From the NCBI RefSeq assembly GCF_005893125.1, contig NZ_VCJS01000136.1, positions 1 through 33,889 on the forward strand: DNA of 33,889 nucleotides, read 5' to 3'. The notes beneath the pieces are model-generated. The model did no database searches and was not told the DNA's origin. It worked only from the letters and a program-made list of their open reading frames with translations. The DNA comes from Nonomuraea basaltis (GTDB taxonomy: Bacteria; Actinomycetota; Actinomycetes; Streptosporangiales; Streptosporangiaceae). The translations under genes and the position numbers were made by a program. This document shows, piece after piece, positions 14,019 through 21,153 of the stretch. Numbering within the stretch: the first letter of the stretch is position 1; every line of letters starts with the position of its first letter.

Positions 14019-15098
14019 GTGGACATCACGGTAGATCTTGTCGATGATCTCGCCGCCGGCGCGACCCTCCTAGGCTCGGGCGGCGGCGGCGACACCGCGA
14101 TGGTGGCGTTGCTGCTGCGGCATGCCCTGCGTCAGCACGGCCCCATACCGCTCATCAACGCCAGCGACCTGCCGCCGGACGCGCTGGTCGTTCCCGTCGC
14201 CGCGACCGGGTCCATCACCGTGATGATCGAGCGCCTGCCCACAGGCTCCTGCTTCGTGGACGCCGTTGCCGCCATCGGGACTCTCCTGGACACGCCGGTC
14301 ACGGCAATCCACGGCTTCGAGGCAGGCGGTGCCAACGCCCTGTTCGCGTGTGCCACCGCCGCGTGGGCGGGACTCCCACTGATCGACGCCGATGGGATGG
14401 GCCGCGCGTTCCCGAGAGTCGATCAGGTCGTTTTCAACCCGGCCGGGGTCGCGGCCTCACCCGCCATGCTCGTTGACCCCAGCGGAAACGAGCTGTGCAT
14501 TCGAAGCGCGCGCGACAACGCCGACGCCGAGCGCCTGTTGCGCGCCGCGCTGCCCGCGCTAGGAGGGTGGGCGGCCACCGCGATCTACCCGATGACCGCA
14601 GCCCAGGCAGCATCCTGCGGCATCACCGGATCCATCTCCGGCGCGATTGCCCTCGGGCAGGCACTGCGCGAAGGGCAACGCAGCCTACGCGCCCGCGTCG
14701 GCGTTCTCGCCCGCATGGGCGCCGATCTGCTGTTCTCCGGCGGCGTGATTGAGGTGGTGCGCCACCCGCGGCCACGTACGGGTGGCGCGCTCACTATTGA
14801 GCACGAGGGCGACCCTGCGCGGACGCTGCGAGTCGAGATGGCCGACGAGTACAGCCTGGCCATCGACGACGGTGAGATCCGCGCCCGCGTCCCTGACCTC
14901 ATCTGCATCCTGGACCGCCGCACCTGGCAGCCGGTCTCCGCCGAGCAGATCGCGCCCGGCCGTCACGTCGAAGTGATCCGCATCCCCGCCCCCCAGGCGT
15001 GGCTGACGCCGGCCGCCCTGCCGCTCGTCACCCCCGAATCGTTCGGGCTCCGCGTGCTCAACGATGCCCCTACAACCCAGCAAGGCCCTGCCACATGA
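14019..15098 (+). CDS. DUF917 (S-methyl thiohydantoin desulfurase-domain) protein, second copy
   Basis: 359 residues from GTG 14019, 4 nt after the previous stop. It has the same landmarks as the first copy: LGSGGGGDTAMV at residues 18-29, EAGGANALFA, LIDADGMGRAFPRVDQ and VPDLICILDRRTWQPVSAEQI. The two copies are clearly homologous but well diverged, consistent with two subunits of a heteromeric complex or two sequential enzymes. It ends in ATGA shared with the PucR gene. Confidence 0.87.
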   Translation: MDITVDLVDDLAAGATLLGSGGGGDTAMVALLLRHALRQHGPIPLINASDLPPDALVVPVAATGSITVMIERLPTGSCFVDAVAAIGTLLDTPVTAIHGFEAGGANALFACATAAWAGLPLIDADGMGRAFPRVDQVVFNPAGVAASPAMLVDPSGNELCIRSARDNADAERLLRAALPALGGWAATAIYPMTAAQAASCGITGSISGAIALGQALREGQRSLRARVGVLARMGADLLFSGGVIEVVRHPRPRTGGALTIEHEGDPARTLRVEMADEYSLAIDDGEIRARVPDLICILDRRTWQPVSAEQIAPGRHVEVIRIPAPQAWLTPAALPLVTPESFGLRVLNDAPTTQQGPAT

Positions 15099-16672
15099 CC
15101 ATCATCACCGTCCGAGACCTTCTAAACGACCAGGCTTGCGAGGACCATCATCTGCTGGGCGGCGCTGCCGGGCTCGACCACGTCGTTCGTAACGTCGCGC
15201 TGGTCCACACCGGCACCGACCTCAGCCGCGTCCCGCCAAGCTCGGTCGCCGTCGTGGACATCAGCGATCAGAGAGGGGTTTCCTCCCAGCACCTGGTGGA
15301 GGTGTTCTGCCGCCGGCTACACGGCCGCGGCGGACGCATGCTCATGATCGTCGGGTATCTGGAGTCCATCACCCAGTCCACGATCCGGCTCGCAGACCGG
15401 TTCTCCTTGCCCGTGGTGGCCGTCCGACCCACCGCGATCCCCGGCTCCGCGCCGGCCCTGGCCGCCAGGATGCTCGGCCTCGTGCAGAACCCCGAGCTGC
15501 TGTACGCCCGCGCGGCGACCAATGCGGTGGCCAAGCTCGCGACCGCAGACACCGTAGATCGCATCCTGGCGATCGTCTCGGACACGTTGCGAGGAACATC
15601 GGCACTAGTGAACGTAGACGGGCGGGTTGCTGCGGGGGAACTGCGGTGGACAACACCAGAAGAGGCCACCCGCCACCCCAGCGTCACTGCGGAACGCTTC
15701 ATCGATCACGTCCGCGCATCATGCCCGGTCCCTTGGACGGATCACCAGTTGTGGCTGGTCGCAGAGGTCGCGCACGGCGGGCCCATGTGGCAGGACGCCG
15801 CCCGCGCGACCCTTCAGACCGCAGCCCTCTCGGCGGCGGCATGGGTGGCCCGTGACCGGCTCGGCCGCGAGCGAGACCGTGCCCGCCTGTCAGCGCTTCT
15901 GGCCGAGCTGCTCCAGCTCGAGCACGCATCGTCCATCCCGGAGCATCTCGCCAGGCGCGCGGCACGGGCCGGGATTGTCCTAGATGGATGGCACGTCGGG
16001 TTCCACATCGCTGGGATGTACCAAACAGGCGACACCGCAATGTTCATGGAGCTGACACCGCAGTTGACCTCGGCGCTGACTGAGGAGGGATTCGACATCC
16101 CTCTGTTCGAGCGGGCCGATGGCTGGTCATCGTGGGTGACGACGCACCAGCGCCTTCCGCAGCAGGGGATCGACGAGGTAGCGGAGCGGCTCCGACACGC
16201 CCTGTCGTGGTACAACGCCACCTACGCCGAACACCGCGGCTACACACCGCTGGTCGCCGGGCTAGGCCAGCCGAGCACAGGGCCGAACGCGATCGCGGCT
16301 ACGCTGGGACAAGCCCAGCACGCGGCCTTGGCCTCCAAAGGCGAAGCCGGAACGGTCGAGTCGATCGACGATGTCGGGCCCGCACGGTTGCTGTCCATTT
16401 GGTTCCGCGACGAGATCTTCCAGACCCTCGCACGCAACCTCCTCGCGCCGCTGCTGGCCGTCCCTGATAGTCGTGCACTGCTGACGACGTTGGACATGTA
16501 CCTGGCAACCAGGTCTCCCACCGAGACGGCCAAGCAGATGCAGCTACACCGCAACACCGTGCACGCGCGGATCTCCGCCGTCGAACGGCTGCTCGGTACC
16601 TCGATCGCCTCGATGGACTGCCTCACGCTGCACCTCGCTTGCCGGACCGTCGTGATGAGCCATCGCTCCTAG
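15095..16672 (+). CDS. PucR-family transcriptional regulator
   Basis: 525 residues. ATG 15095 overlaps the previous stop (ATGA) and begins MTIITVRDLLND, the usual start of the N-terminal PucR domain (about 1-125). A central GGDEF-like/CdaR region (about 270-420) is followed by a C-terminal helix-turn-helix (TAKQMQLHRNTVHARISAVERLLG, about 474-497), the HTH_30 signature. PucR proteins activate purine, allantoin or related catabolic genes in response to pathway metabolites. As the last gene of the cassette it probably controls it, perhaps by binding upstream of 9933. Confidence 0.9.
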   Translation: MTIITVRDLLNDQACEDHHLLGGAAGLDHVVRNVALVHTGTDLSRVPPSSVAVVDISDQRGVSSQHLVEVFCRRLHGRGGRMLMIVGYLESITQSTIRLADRFSLPVVAVRPTAIPGSAPALAARMLGLVQNPELLYARAATNAVAKLATADTVDRILAIVSDTLRGTSALVNVDGRVAAGELRWTTPEEATRHPSVTAERFIDHVRASCPVPWTDHQLWLVAEVAHGGPMWQDAARATLQTAALSAAAWVARDRLGRERDRARLSALLAELLQLEHASSIPEHLARRAARAGIVLDGWHVGFHIAGMYQTGDTAMFMELTPQLTSALTEEGFDIPLFERADGWSSWVTTHQRLPQQGIDEVAERLRHALSWYNATYAEHRGYTPLVAGLGQPSTGPNAIAATLGQAQHAALASKGEAGTVESIDDVGPARLLSIWFRDEIFQTLARNLLAPLLAVPDSRALLTTLDMYLATRSPTETAKQMQLHRNTVHARISAVERLLGTSIASMDCLTLHLACRTVVMSHRS

Positions 16673-16858
16673 TGCGACGTAGCGATATCCCTGCGCGGGC
16701 AGCCTGGTCGGCCAGACGACGAAGGTCATCCTCTCCTTCCTGGCGTTCGAAGCTGAGCGGCTGATCCACCAGGAGGACGTCCAAGCCAAAAGCGATCGTT
16801 CTCCCACGCCCAGAACAAGGCCCGCTCGACCACCGGGGGAGAGGCAGGGGCGTCGGCC

Positions 16859-17275
16859 CTACGTTTGCCGGTACTGCTCCATCTCCGCGAGTTCTTTCTC
16901 GGTCACCTCGCGCAGGAACCACCAAGGGCTGCGCGGGCTCGGCCGCTGACACAGCAGTACCCGCTTCCTCACGTCCAGCCCTTCGCGGGATCCGTCCAGG
17001 TCCAGCAGGTAGGCCCGCAGCGAGAACACGCGCACCACCCTCGGCACCACCATGCCGAGAAACGGGTCGTACTCGTCGATGACCTCACGCGGCGCCTCAA
17101 ACCGGGCGTGGACGGCTGTGACGTTCCACCACGTCAGGTAGTCCGGGCGTTGTTCGCTGTACGGGTGGATCCGGCCGCCGGCCCCGCGGTCGTACGGCCA
17201 GTTCGCTAGTTCCACCCTCAACAGCTCCACCCGCCCACGGTATCGAACACGCGTGCGAGTATCAGAGAGTGGCAC
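16859..17275 (-). CDS. Hypothetical protein (138 aa)
   Basis: The frame ends at TAG (16859-16861). The furthest start is GTG 17273-17275, which lacks a clear ribosome binding site; GTG codons about 16-22 residues further in are alternatives. The core is rich in aromatics and strands (LANWPYDRGAGGRIHPYSEQRPDYLTWWNVTAVHARFEAP; VVRVFSLRAYLLDLDG), ending in a helix EKELAEMEQYRQT. No known domain. It converges on the PucR gene; 16673-16858 between them holds nothing recognisable. Confidence 0.55.
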   Translation of the reverse strand: MPLSDTRTRVRYRGRVELLRVELANWPYDRGAGGRIHPYSEQRPDYLTWWNVTAVHARFEAPREVIDEYDPFLGMVVPRVVRVFSLRAYLLDLDGSREGLDVRKRVLLCQRPSPRSPWWFLREVTEKELAEMEQYRQT

Positions 17276-17298
17276 GGCTGCGTAGTCGAATGCCTATA

Positions 17299-17327
17299 TA
17301 GACAACATTAAAGACTGATGCTAATCT
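17299..17327 (+). promoter_or_regulatory. Third copy of the TAGACA/CATTAAAGA promoter
   Basis: -35 TAGACA (17299-17304), 17-nt spacer, -10 TAATCT (17322-17327). The spacer shares CATTAAAGA and a final TGC with the divergent promoters at 4596 and 4649, far more than SigA recognition requires. It drives the small gene at 17392. No GAGCGGC hairpin follows here. Confidence 0.78.
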
Positions 17328-17391
17328 TTTGATCTTCAAGCGGGTCGACTGCGACAACTGGCCCCACCAGTCCGTCCCTTAGGAGTTGCAC

Positions 17392-17613
17392 GTGACGACT
17401 ATCCAGATCGCCACCATCGCCATCGCCCTGACGATCAAGGCGGCAACGCTTCTCTTCGTCTTCCTCGCTCGCCGGAACCAGCGCCGCAACGCCGCCGAGA
17501 GCGCCGCCAACCGCGTCTCCATCGGCACCGACGCCTATGGGACCCCCGTCTACCTGTCCGCTTCCGCCGACGTCGTGGACGCCGTGATCCGCAGACGCCG
17601 CGACAACGCCTGA
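17392..17613 (+). CDS. Small single-pass membrane protein (73 aa)
   Basis: GTG 17392 is preferred over TTG 17386 because AGGAG (17381-17385) lies 6 nt upstream of the GTG. Residues 4-27 are one transmembrane helix (IQIATIAIALTIKAATLLFVFLA), followed by a basic stretch (RRNQRRNAAESAANR) and a short cytoplasmic domain with GTPVYLSASADVVDAVIRRRR. Driven by the 17299 promoter. Function unknown. Confidence 0.6.
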   Translation: MTTIQIATIAIALTIKAATLLFVFLARRNQRRNAAESAANRVSIGTDAYGTPVYLSASADVVDAVIRRRRDNA

Positions 17614-17659
17614 GACGTGTGCGCAATCACTGTCTCAACGTCCTCACGGACCCCAGAAC

Positions 17660-17693
17660 ATTAGTAACTGGAATGCAGTTTCCAGGAACTAAT
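17660..17693. promoter_or_regulatory. Inverted repeat, candidate operator
   Basis: ATTAGT-AA-CTGGAA on the left and TTCCAG-GA-ACTAAT on the right form a 34-nt dyad with 12 of 14 half-site positions matching. It lies in the 214-nt gap between 17613 and 17828, upstream of the dyad cluster. Probably a regulator binding site or a terminator for the gene at 17392. Confidence 0.5.
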
Positions 17694-17730
17694 CGCGCTG
17701 CGATCTTCACGGCACCACCGGAAGTGTCCC

Positions 17731-17801
17731 GTCTCACTTGACTTGAGGCAGTCTCATCGATCATGAGGCATCCTGCTGTTTGTCTCACCTATCTGAGGAG
17801 C
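17731..17801. repeat. Three GTCTCA-N6/7-TGAGGC dyads upstream of 17828
   Basis: Copies begin at 17731, 17751 and 17782: each has GTCTCA, a 6-7 nt spacer and TGAGGC or TGAGGA. The half-sites are near-complements, so each unit is an imperfect palindrome. Spacings of 20 and 31 nt are about two and three helical turns, as in cooperative operators. The last ends 26 nt before the ATG at 17828. Confidence 0.7.
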
Positions 17802-17827
17802 AGCATCAGCGTTGAAAGGACCGGGTC

Positions 17828-18280
17828 ATGACCAAGCGGGAACGCGCCGACGCCATCAGTTACGGCTGGGCTGTAGCGAACGCGCTGACGGCGGCGGGCA
17901 TCGAAAACAGTGGCACCGCACGGGCCGGGGAGCCGGGCAAGTTGAAGCGTGCCCTGACGATCTCGCTCCTGGACCGCTACTGGCACATTCCGGACTTCGG
18001 GAACTCCGTTGAGATGAGCCTCGAATGGGACGAGGAGCACGGGTGGGCGTTGCTCGACGTCAACGAGCCCGGTGCCGTCCGAGGTTTCGCCTACACCTAC
18101 TACGACCTCGAGCTGGGTGTGCTGCCTGAACCGGTCAGGGTGGCACGGCTCGTCAACTCGGTTCTGGCCGGGAAGGAGCGTTTGGGCATCGGTCCCCGCC
18201 GCAAGTACCGCATGGCCATCAAGCACAACCTGGACTTCGAAGCCGCCCTGGCTGCCTACCCCGGCGAGGCGCCCAAGTGA
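17828..18280 (+). CDS. Hypothetical protein bracketed by dyad repeats (150 aa)
   Basis: ATG 17828, with AAAGGA about 10 nt upstream. A helical N-terminus (KRERADAISYGWAVANALTAAGIE) is followed by a mixed region with VEMSLEWDEEHGWALLDVNEPGAVRGFAYTYYDLELGVLPEPVRVARLVNSVL beginning near residue 61, then a basic C-terminus. It resembles DUF6292-type actinomycete proteins only loosely, and I would not assign it. It is monocistronic and flanked on both sides by copies of the same 20-21 bp dyad, suggesting autoregulation or a mobile unit. Confidence 0.6.
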   Translation: MTKRERADAISYGWAVANALTAAGIENSGTARAGEPGKLKRALTISLLDRYWHIPDFGNSVEMSLEWDEEHGWALLDVNEPGAVRGFAYTYYDLELGVLPEPVRVARLVNSVLAGKERLGIGPRRKYRMAIKHNLDFEAALAAYPGEAPK

Positions 18281-18310
18281 TTCCGGCGCACCACGGTGAG
18301 TTTCATCGAT

Positions 18311-18408
18311 ATGCCTCATGATCGACGAGACGGTCCCGCTCGGCGTTGTCTCATCCAATCTGATGCACCGCAGGTGAGAGATGCACTATGCCTCAAGTCC
18401 AACGAGAC
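18311..18408. repeat. Three further dyads downstream of 17828-18280
   Basis: 18311-18331 and 18388-18408 are inverted copies and 18348-18366 a direct copy of the same motif. 17752-17771 and 18311-18330 are inverted repeats of each other at 19 of 20 positions, and 17731-17750 matches 18388-18408 inverted less well. The last copy ends 21 nt before the GTG at 18430. Confidence 0.68.
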
Positions 18409-18429
18409 AGGACAGGAAGGAAGCACCCC

Positions 18430-18753
18430 GTGACCCTCAGCGAGGAACTCGCCGAGAGCTACCCCCGCCCTCGTCTGCTCGCGATCGACCCCTGGACATG
18501 CGGCTGCACCGAATGCGGCGAAGGCACGTACAAGCCCCTCCGCGAGGCCGCCCCCGAAGAGATCGCCACCATGCTGACCGGCGACCTGCGCAACCACACC
18601 GGCATCACCTTCACGATGACCGCCACCATCGCCGCCGCCATCCCCTACGGCGGAACCCTCCGCACCGCCACCACGGAGCACGAGGTGATCATCTCCTGCG
18701 AGTACAGGTCCTGGACGGTATCCCCGCACCTCCTCGGCATCCCCATCCGATAA
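18430..18753 (+). CDS. Hypothetical protein (107 aa)
   Basis: GTG 18430 is chosen over the upstream ATG 18388 because AGGAAGGA lies 8 nt before it and 18388 falls inside a dyad repeat. WTCGCTECGEGTYKPLREAAPEEIA near residues 19-43 carries three Cys (possible metal site). Residues about 55-100 are strand-rich (TFTMTATIAAAIPYGGTL, HEVIISCEYRSW). No family recognised. Confidence 0.58.
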   Translation: MTLSEELAESYPRPRLLAIDPWTCGCTECGEGTYKPLREAAPEEIATMLTGDLRNHTGITFTMTATIAAAIPYGGTLRTATTEHEVIISCEYRSWTVSPHLLGIPIR

Positions 18754-18760
18754 CCCACCG

Positions 18761-18784
18761 GCCGCCGGGCACCCGCCCGGCGGC
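18761..18784 (+). promoter_or_regulatory. Intercistronic hairpin
   Basis: GCCGCCGGGC (18761-18770), loop ACCC, GCCCGGCGGC (18775-18784): a perfect 10-bp stem just after the stop at 18753 and 22 nt before the ATG at 18807. Same placement as hairpins of the 3.5-7.9 kb block, different loop. Confidence 0.6.
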
Positions 18785-18806
18785 ACTACACGAACGGACT
18801 CGCCTC

Positions 18807-18986
18807 ATGATCACGCCGAGCGGCGGCCGCTGGTGCGGACTCCCCGAGCGTGGCCACTTTCAACGCTGGACCGCCGAAGCACGCTGGCACGGGTACACGC
18901 CGCCCACGCAGGAGCAGATCAAGCAGCGCATGCTCACACGCGCACCGGAACCAACCCCTGACCGCCAGGAGGACCAGACCCGATGA
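18807..18986 (+). CDS. Small hypothetical protein (59 aa)
   Basis: ATG 18807 to TGA 18986, overlapping the next ATG (ATGA). The sequence GGRWCGLPERGHFQRWTAEARWHGYTPP is rich in Trp, His and Arg, and the C-terminus is charged. It lacks a strong ribosome binding site. Supported mainly by overlap with the following gene and by codon use. Confidence 0.45.
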   Translation: MITPSGGRWCGLPERGHFQRWTAEARWHGYTPPTQEQIKQRMLTRAPEPTPDRQEDQTR

Positions 18987-19412
18987 TCCCCGCCCCGACC
19001 TCCGGCACCAGCCGCGAACGCATCGACGAGATCAGGGCCGAACACCGCGCCGCGTTCCGCGCCGCCCTAACCCAGGAAGTCGCCGACATCCCCGGCCTGA
19101 CCGCCGACTTCGACCACAGCCACACCCTCGTCTGGCTCGCCTGGGACGGCGACGGCAACAACGGCTACTGGGTCGGTACCGGCATCGCCTACCACTCCCG
19201 CCTGCCCGAGGACCAGCTCCCCGGCCACATCACCGCCTCGTATTTGGACGAGGCCCTCGACGGCTTCCCCGACCCCAACGCCACCGTCCTCTACATCGAG
19301 CTCCCCCCGGCCCGCGCCCGCGACGCCGAAACAGCCGCCGCGCTTATCGTCGCCGCCGTCCGCCCTGAAGAACGACAAGCCGGTTCCGAAGAGCATCCTC
19401 GACGCCGGCTGA
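18983..19412 (+). CDS. Hypothetical protein, probable frameshift near its C-terminus
   Basis: ATG 18983. Residues about 45-112 have a mixed fold (HTLVWLAWDGDGNNGYWVGTG; ITASYLDEALDGFPDPNATVLYIELPP). After about residue 127 the original frame runs on to 19891 as low-quality sequence antisense to the GPP34 gene. If one C of the CCC at 19363-19365 is removed, the frame reads VRLKNDKPVPKSILDAG and stops at TGA 19410-19412, a natural C-terminus. I therefore end the gene at 19412 and call a single-base insertion or sequencing error. Function unknown. Confidence 0.5.
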
Positions 19413-19504
19413 GGCTCCACACTCATCCGTCGTCCCGCCGACCGGCGCCGCGCCTGTCCCGCTGGGTGGCGCCGGCTGCCCGGGCGTCGTCCGAGTGCGC
19501 GTGG

Positions 19505-20158
19505 TCAGCCGCCGGTGGCGCCGGCGCCACCGGCCGCTGCCGCGCTGATGGCCGCTACGGCGGCGGCGTTGATGGCGGCGATGGTCTTGGCGACCGCGTC
19601 GGCAGCCCAGGCGCCCTCGGCGATCTCCTTGATGCGTTTCTTGCTCGCGCCTGGGAACGCTTTGCGATCGAACTTGGCCGCGTGCATGATCGCGATCAGG
19701 ACGGCCGTGCGGGCGTCGGGATCGGCCCCGGCCAGCACGGCCGACACGCGTTCCCTGACGTTCGCCTCCACCCCGGGGTGCGTCTCCGGCCAGCGGGTGA
19801 CCGGGAAGATGCCCATCACCTTGGCCCGTTCCTCGGCCAGCACGCCCGCCGCCACCAGCTTGGTGAGCAGGCGCTTGCGCAGCTTGGCTGACTGCAGCCG
19901 CTGCACCCACCACGCGGGCTTGCGATTCCTGCGCTCCTCGGCGATGCGGGTCAGCATGGCGTCCAGCTCGTCGTCCCCGAGCGGCGCCGGGCTCTTGACC
20001 ATCACCTTCTTGTCCGACAGGTCGACCCGCTCCTCGATGGCGAGCTCGGCCAGGATCGCGCCGGCGAGCGCCGGATCGAGCTGCATCGAGTTCATGAGCG
20101 GCTTGCCGTCCTCGCTGTAGGCGAGCAGGAGGAGCTCCTCGGCGATCGTCACACGCAT
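19505..20158 (-). CDS. GPP34 (GOLPH3/VPS74-like) family phosphoprotein
   Basis: 217 residues from ATG 20156-20158. The N-terminus (VTIAEELLLLAYSEDGKPL) and the following LDPALAGAILAELAIEERVDL, then KVMVKSPAPLGDDELDAMLTRIAEERR, are the signature of the bacterial GPP34 family common in actinomycetes. The eukaryotic relatives bind phosphoinositides and recruit Golgi enzymes; the bacterial role is unknown. The C-terminus is an Ala-rich helix (AAINAAAVAAISAAAAGG). Probably a chromosomal gene next to the integrative block. Confidence 0.88.
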   Translation of the reverse strand: MRVTIAEELLLLAYSEDGKPLMNSMQLDPALAGAILAELAIEERVDLSDKKVMVKSPAPLGDDELDAMLTRIAEERRNRKPAWWVQRLQSAKLRKRLLTKLVAAGVLAEERAKVMGIFPVTRWPETHPGVEANVRERVSAVLAGADPDARTAVLIAIMHAAKFDRKAFPGASKKRIKEIAEGAWAADAVAKTIAAINAAAVAAISAAAAGGAGATGG

Positions 20159-20239
20159 GCTTCGACACTAACCGCCCCACCATGACCATCTCGGAGAAGT
20201 TGCACGCCATAAGGCCGACCAAGAAGCACGGAGACCCTC

Positions 20240-20692
20240 ATGACCACCACTCCCGACATCCCTTTCACCAGAGGCCAGACCCCGCCCCGGGAGTTTCGGG
20301 AGGCTACCGCGCGCGCACGCGCGAGCACTGATGTGGAGGAGATCGATATGAGGAACGAGCCGGTTGACCTGGACGCGGTGGTGGCTGAGCGGCGGCTCAG
20401 GCGTGCCGGGTGGGGCGGTCTGCTTGAGCCGGCCGCCGTGGCGCGGGCCAAGACTGCTGCTGAGCTGGTGGAGGAGTGGAACGCGGCCTACCCGGTGGGG
20501 CAGCCCGTCTGCTACTGGACAGGCTTCCGAGATGGCCCCCTCGCTGGGGAGCCGAAGTTCAGCCGTACCCGCGCCCGGGCGCAGGTGCTGGGCGGGCACA
20601 CCGCCGTGGTGTGGATGGACGGGGAGGGAAGCTGCATCGCGCTGTCCCATGTTGATCCCATCACCGAGGACAAGCTCGAGGGGTTGGCGTGA
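20240..20692 (+). CDS. Hypothetical protein (150 aa)
   Basis: ATG 20240 follows GGAG at fair spacing. A second strong start, ATG 20348 with AGGAG 8 nt upstream, would give 114 residues (MRNEPVDLDAVVAERRLRRAG) and may be the true or an alternative start. The C-terminal half (YPVGQPVCYWTGFRDGPLAGEPKFSRTRARAQVLGGHTAVVWMDGEGSCIALSHV) looks like a small beta-barrel of the SH3 type. It overlaps the next gene (GTGA). Confidence 0.6.
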   Translation: MTTTPDIPFTRGQTPPREFREATARARASTDVEEIDMRNEPVDLDAVVAERRLRRAGWGGLLEPAAVARAKTAAELVEEWNAAYPVGQPVCYWTGFRDGPLAGEPKFSRTRARAQVLGGHTAVVWMDGEGSCIALSHVDPITEDKLEGLA

Positions 20693-21153
20693 CGCGGCCG
20701 CTGCTGCCCGGGATGGAGCCGCGCACCCCGGAGGAGAAGGCCGCCCGCGAGCGGCACCAGGCCGCCCGTGACGCCTACTACGGGGTGCGGCGCCGCCTTG
20801 CCGGCCGCATCTCCCACGACGAGACGGCGTCCCCGTACGACCTGGTGGCCGACGCGACGTTCCACGCGCTCGCCGACGCGCTGTACGCGACGATCTCCTC
20901 CCCTGACTTCGCGCTTTTGCTCCAGGAGCGCGGGCTGCGCATGGGTCCAGCCTGCGACGAAGGGATGCCGCCGGAAGCGCCTGACGAGTGGGCGCACGAC
21001 GTGCTCAGCTTCGGCGACCCGGACTCCAACCCCGTGGAGCCGATAGAAGAGATCGACCGGCTGTACGCCGACGCCTGGCGCGCGGGATGGGAAGCGCACG
21101 CCGCGGCGCCCCCGGCCGGAGAAGAAGAGGGGAACCAGAGTGACGACCACTGA
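20689..21153 (+). CDS. Hypothetical protein upstream of the integrase (154 aa)
   Basis: GTG 20689 overlaps the previous stop. The protein is charged and helical (EEKAARERHQAARDAYYGVRRRLAGRI; DATFHALADALYATISSPDFALLLQERG), with an acidic C-terminus. No known domain. It overlaps the integrase start by 14 nt, so the two are probably co-translated, and it may be an accessory factor of the recombinase, though that is inference. Confidence 0.58.
   Translation: MTRPLLPGMEPRTPEEKAARERHQAARDAYYGVRRRLAGRISHDETASPYDLVADATFHALADALYATISSPDFALLLQERGLRMGPACDEGMPPEAPDEWAHDVLSFGDPDSNPVEPIEEIDRLYADAWRAGWEAHAAAPPAGEEEGNQSDDH

Noticed and set aside
16623..16952. Minus-strand frame containing VLLVDQPLSFERQEGEDDLR
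   Set aside because: Possibly a gene remnant, but it overlaps the PucR end and the 16859 gene, lacks a start with a ribosome binding site and has no recognisable domain.
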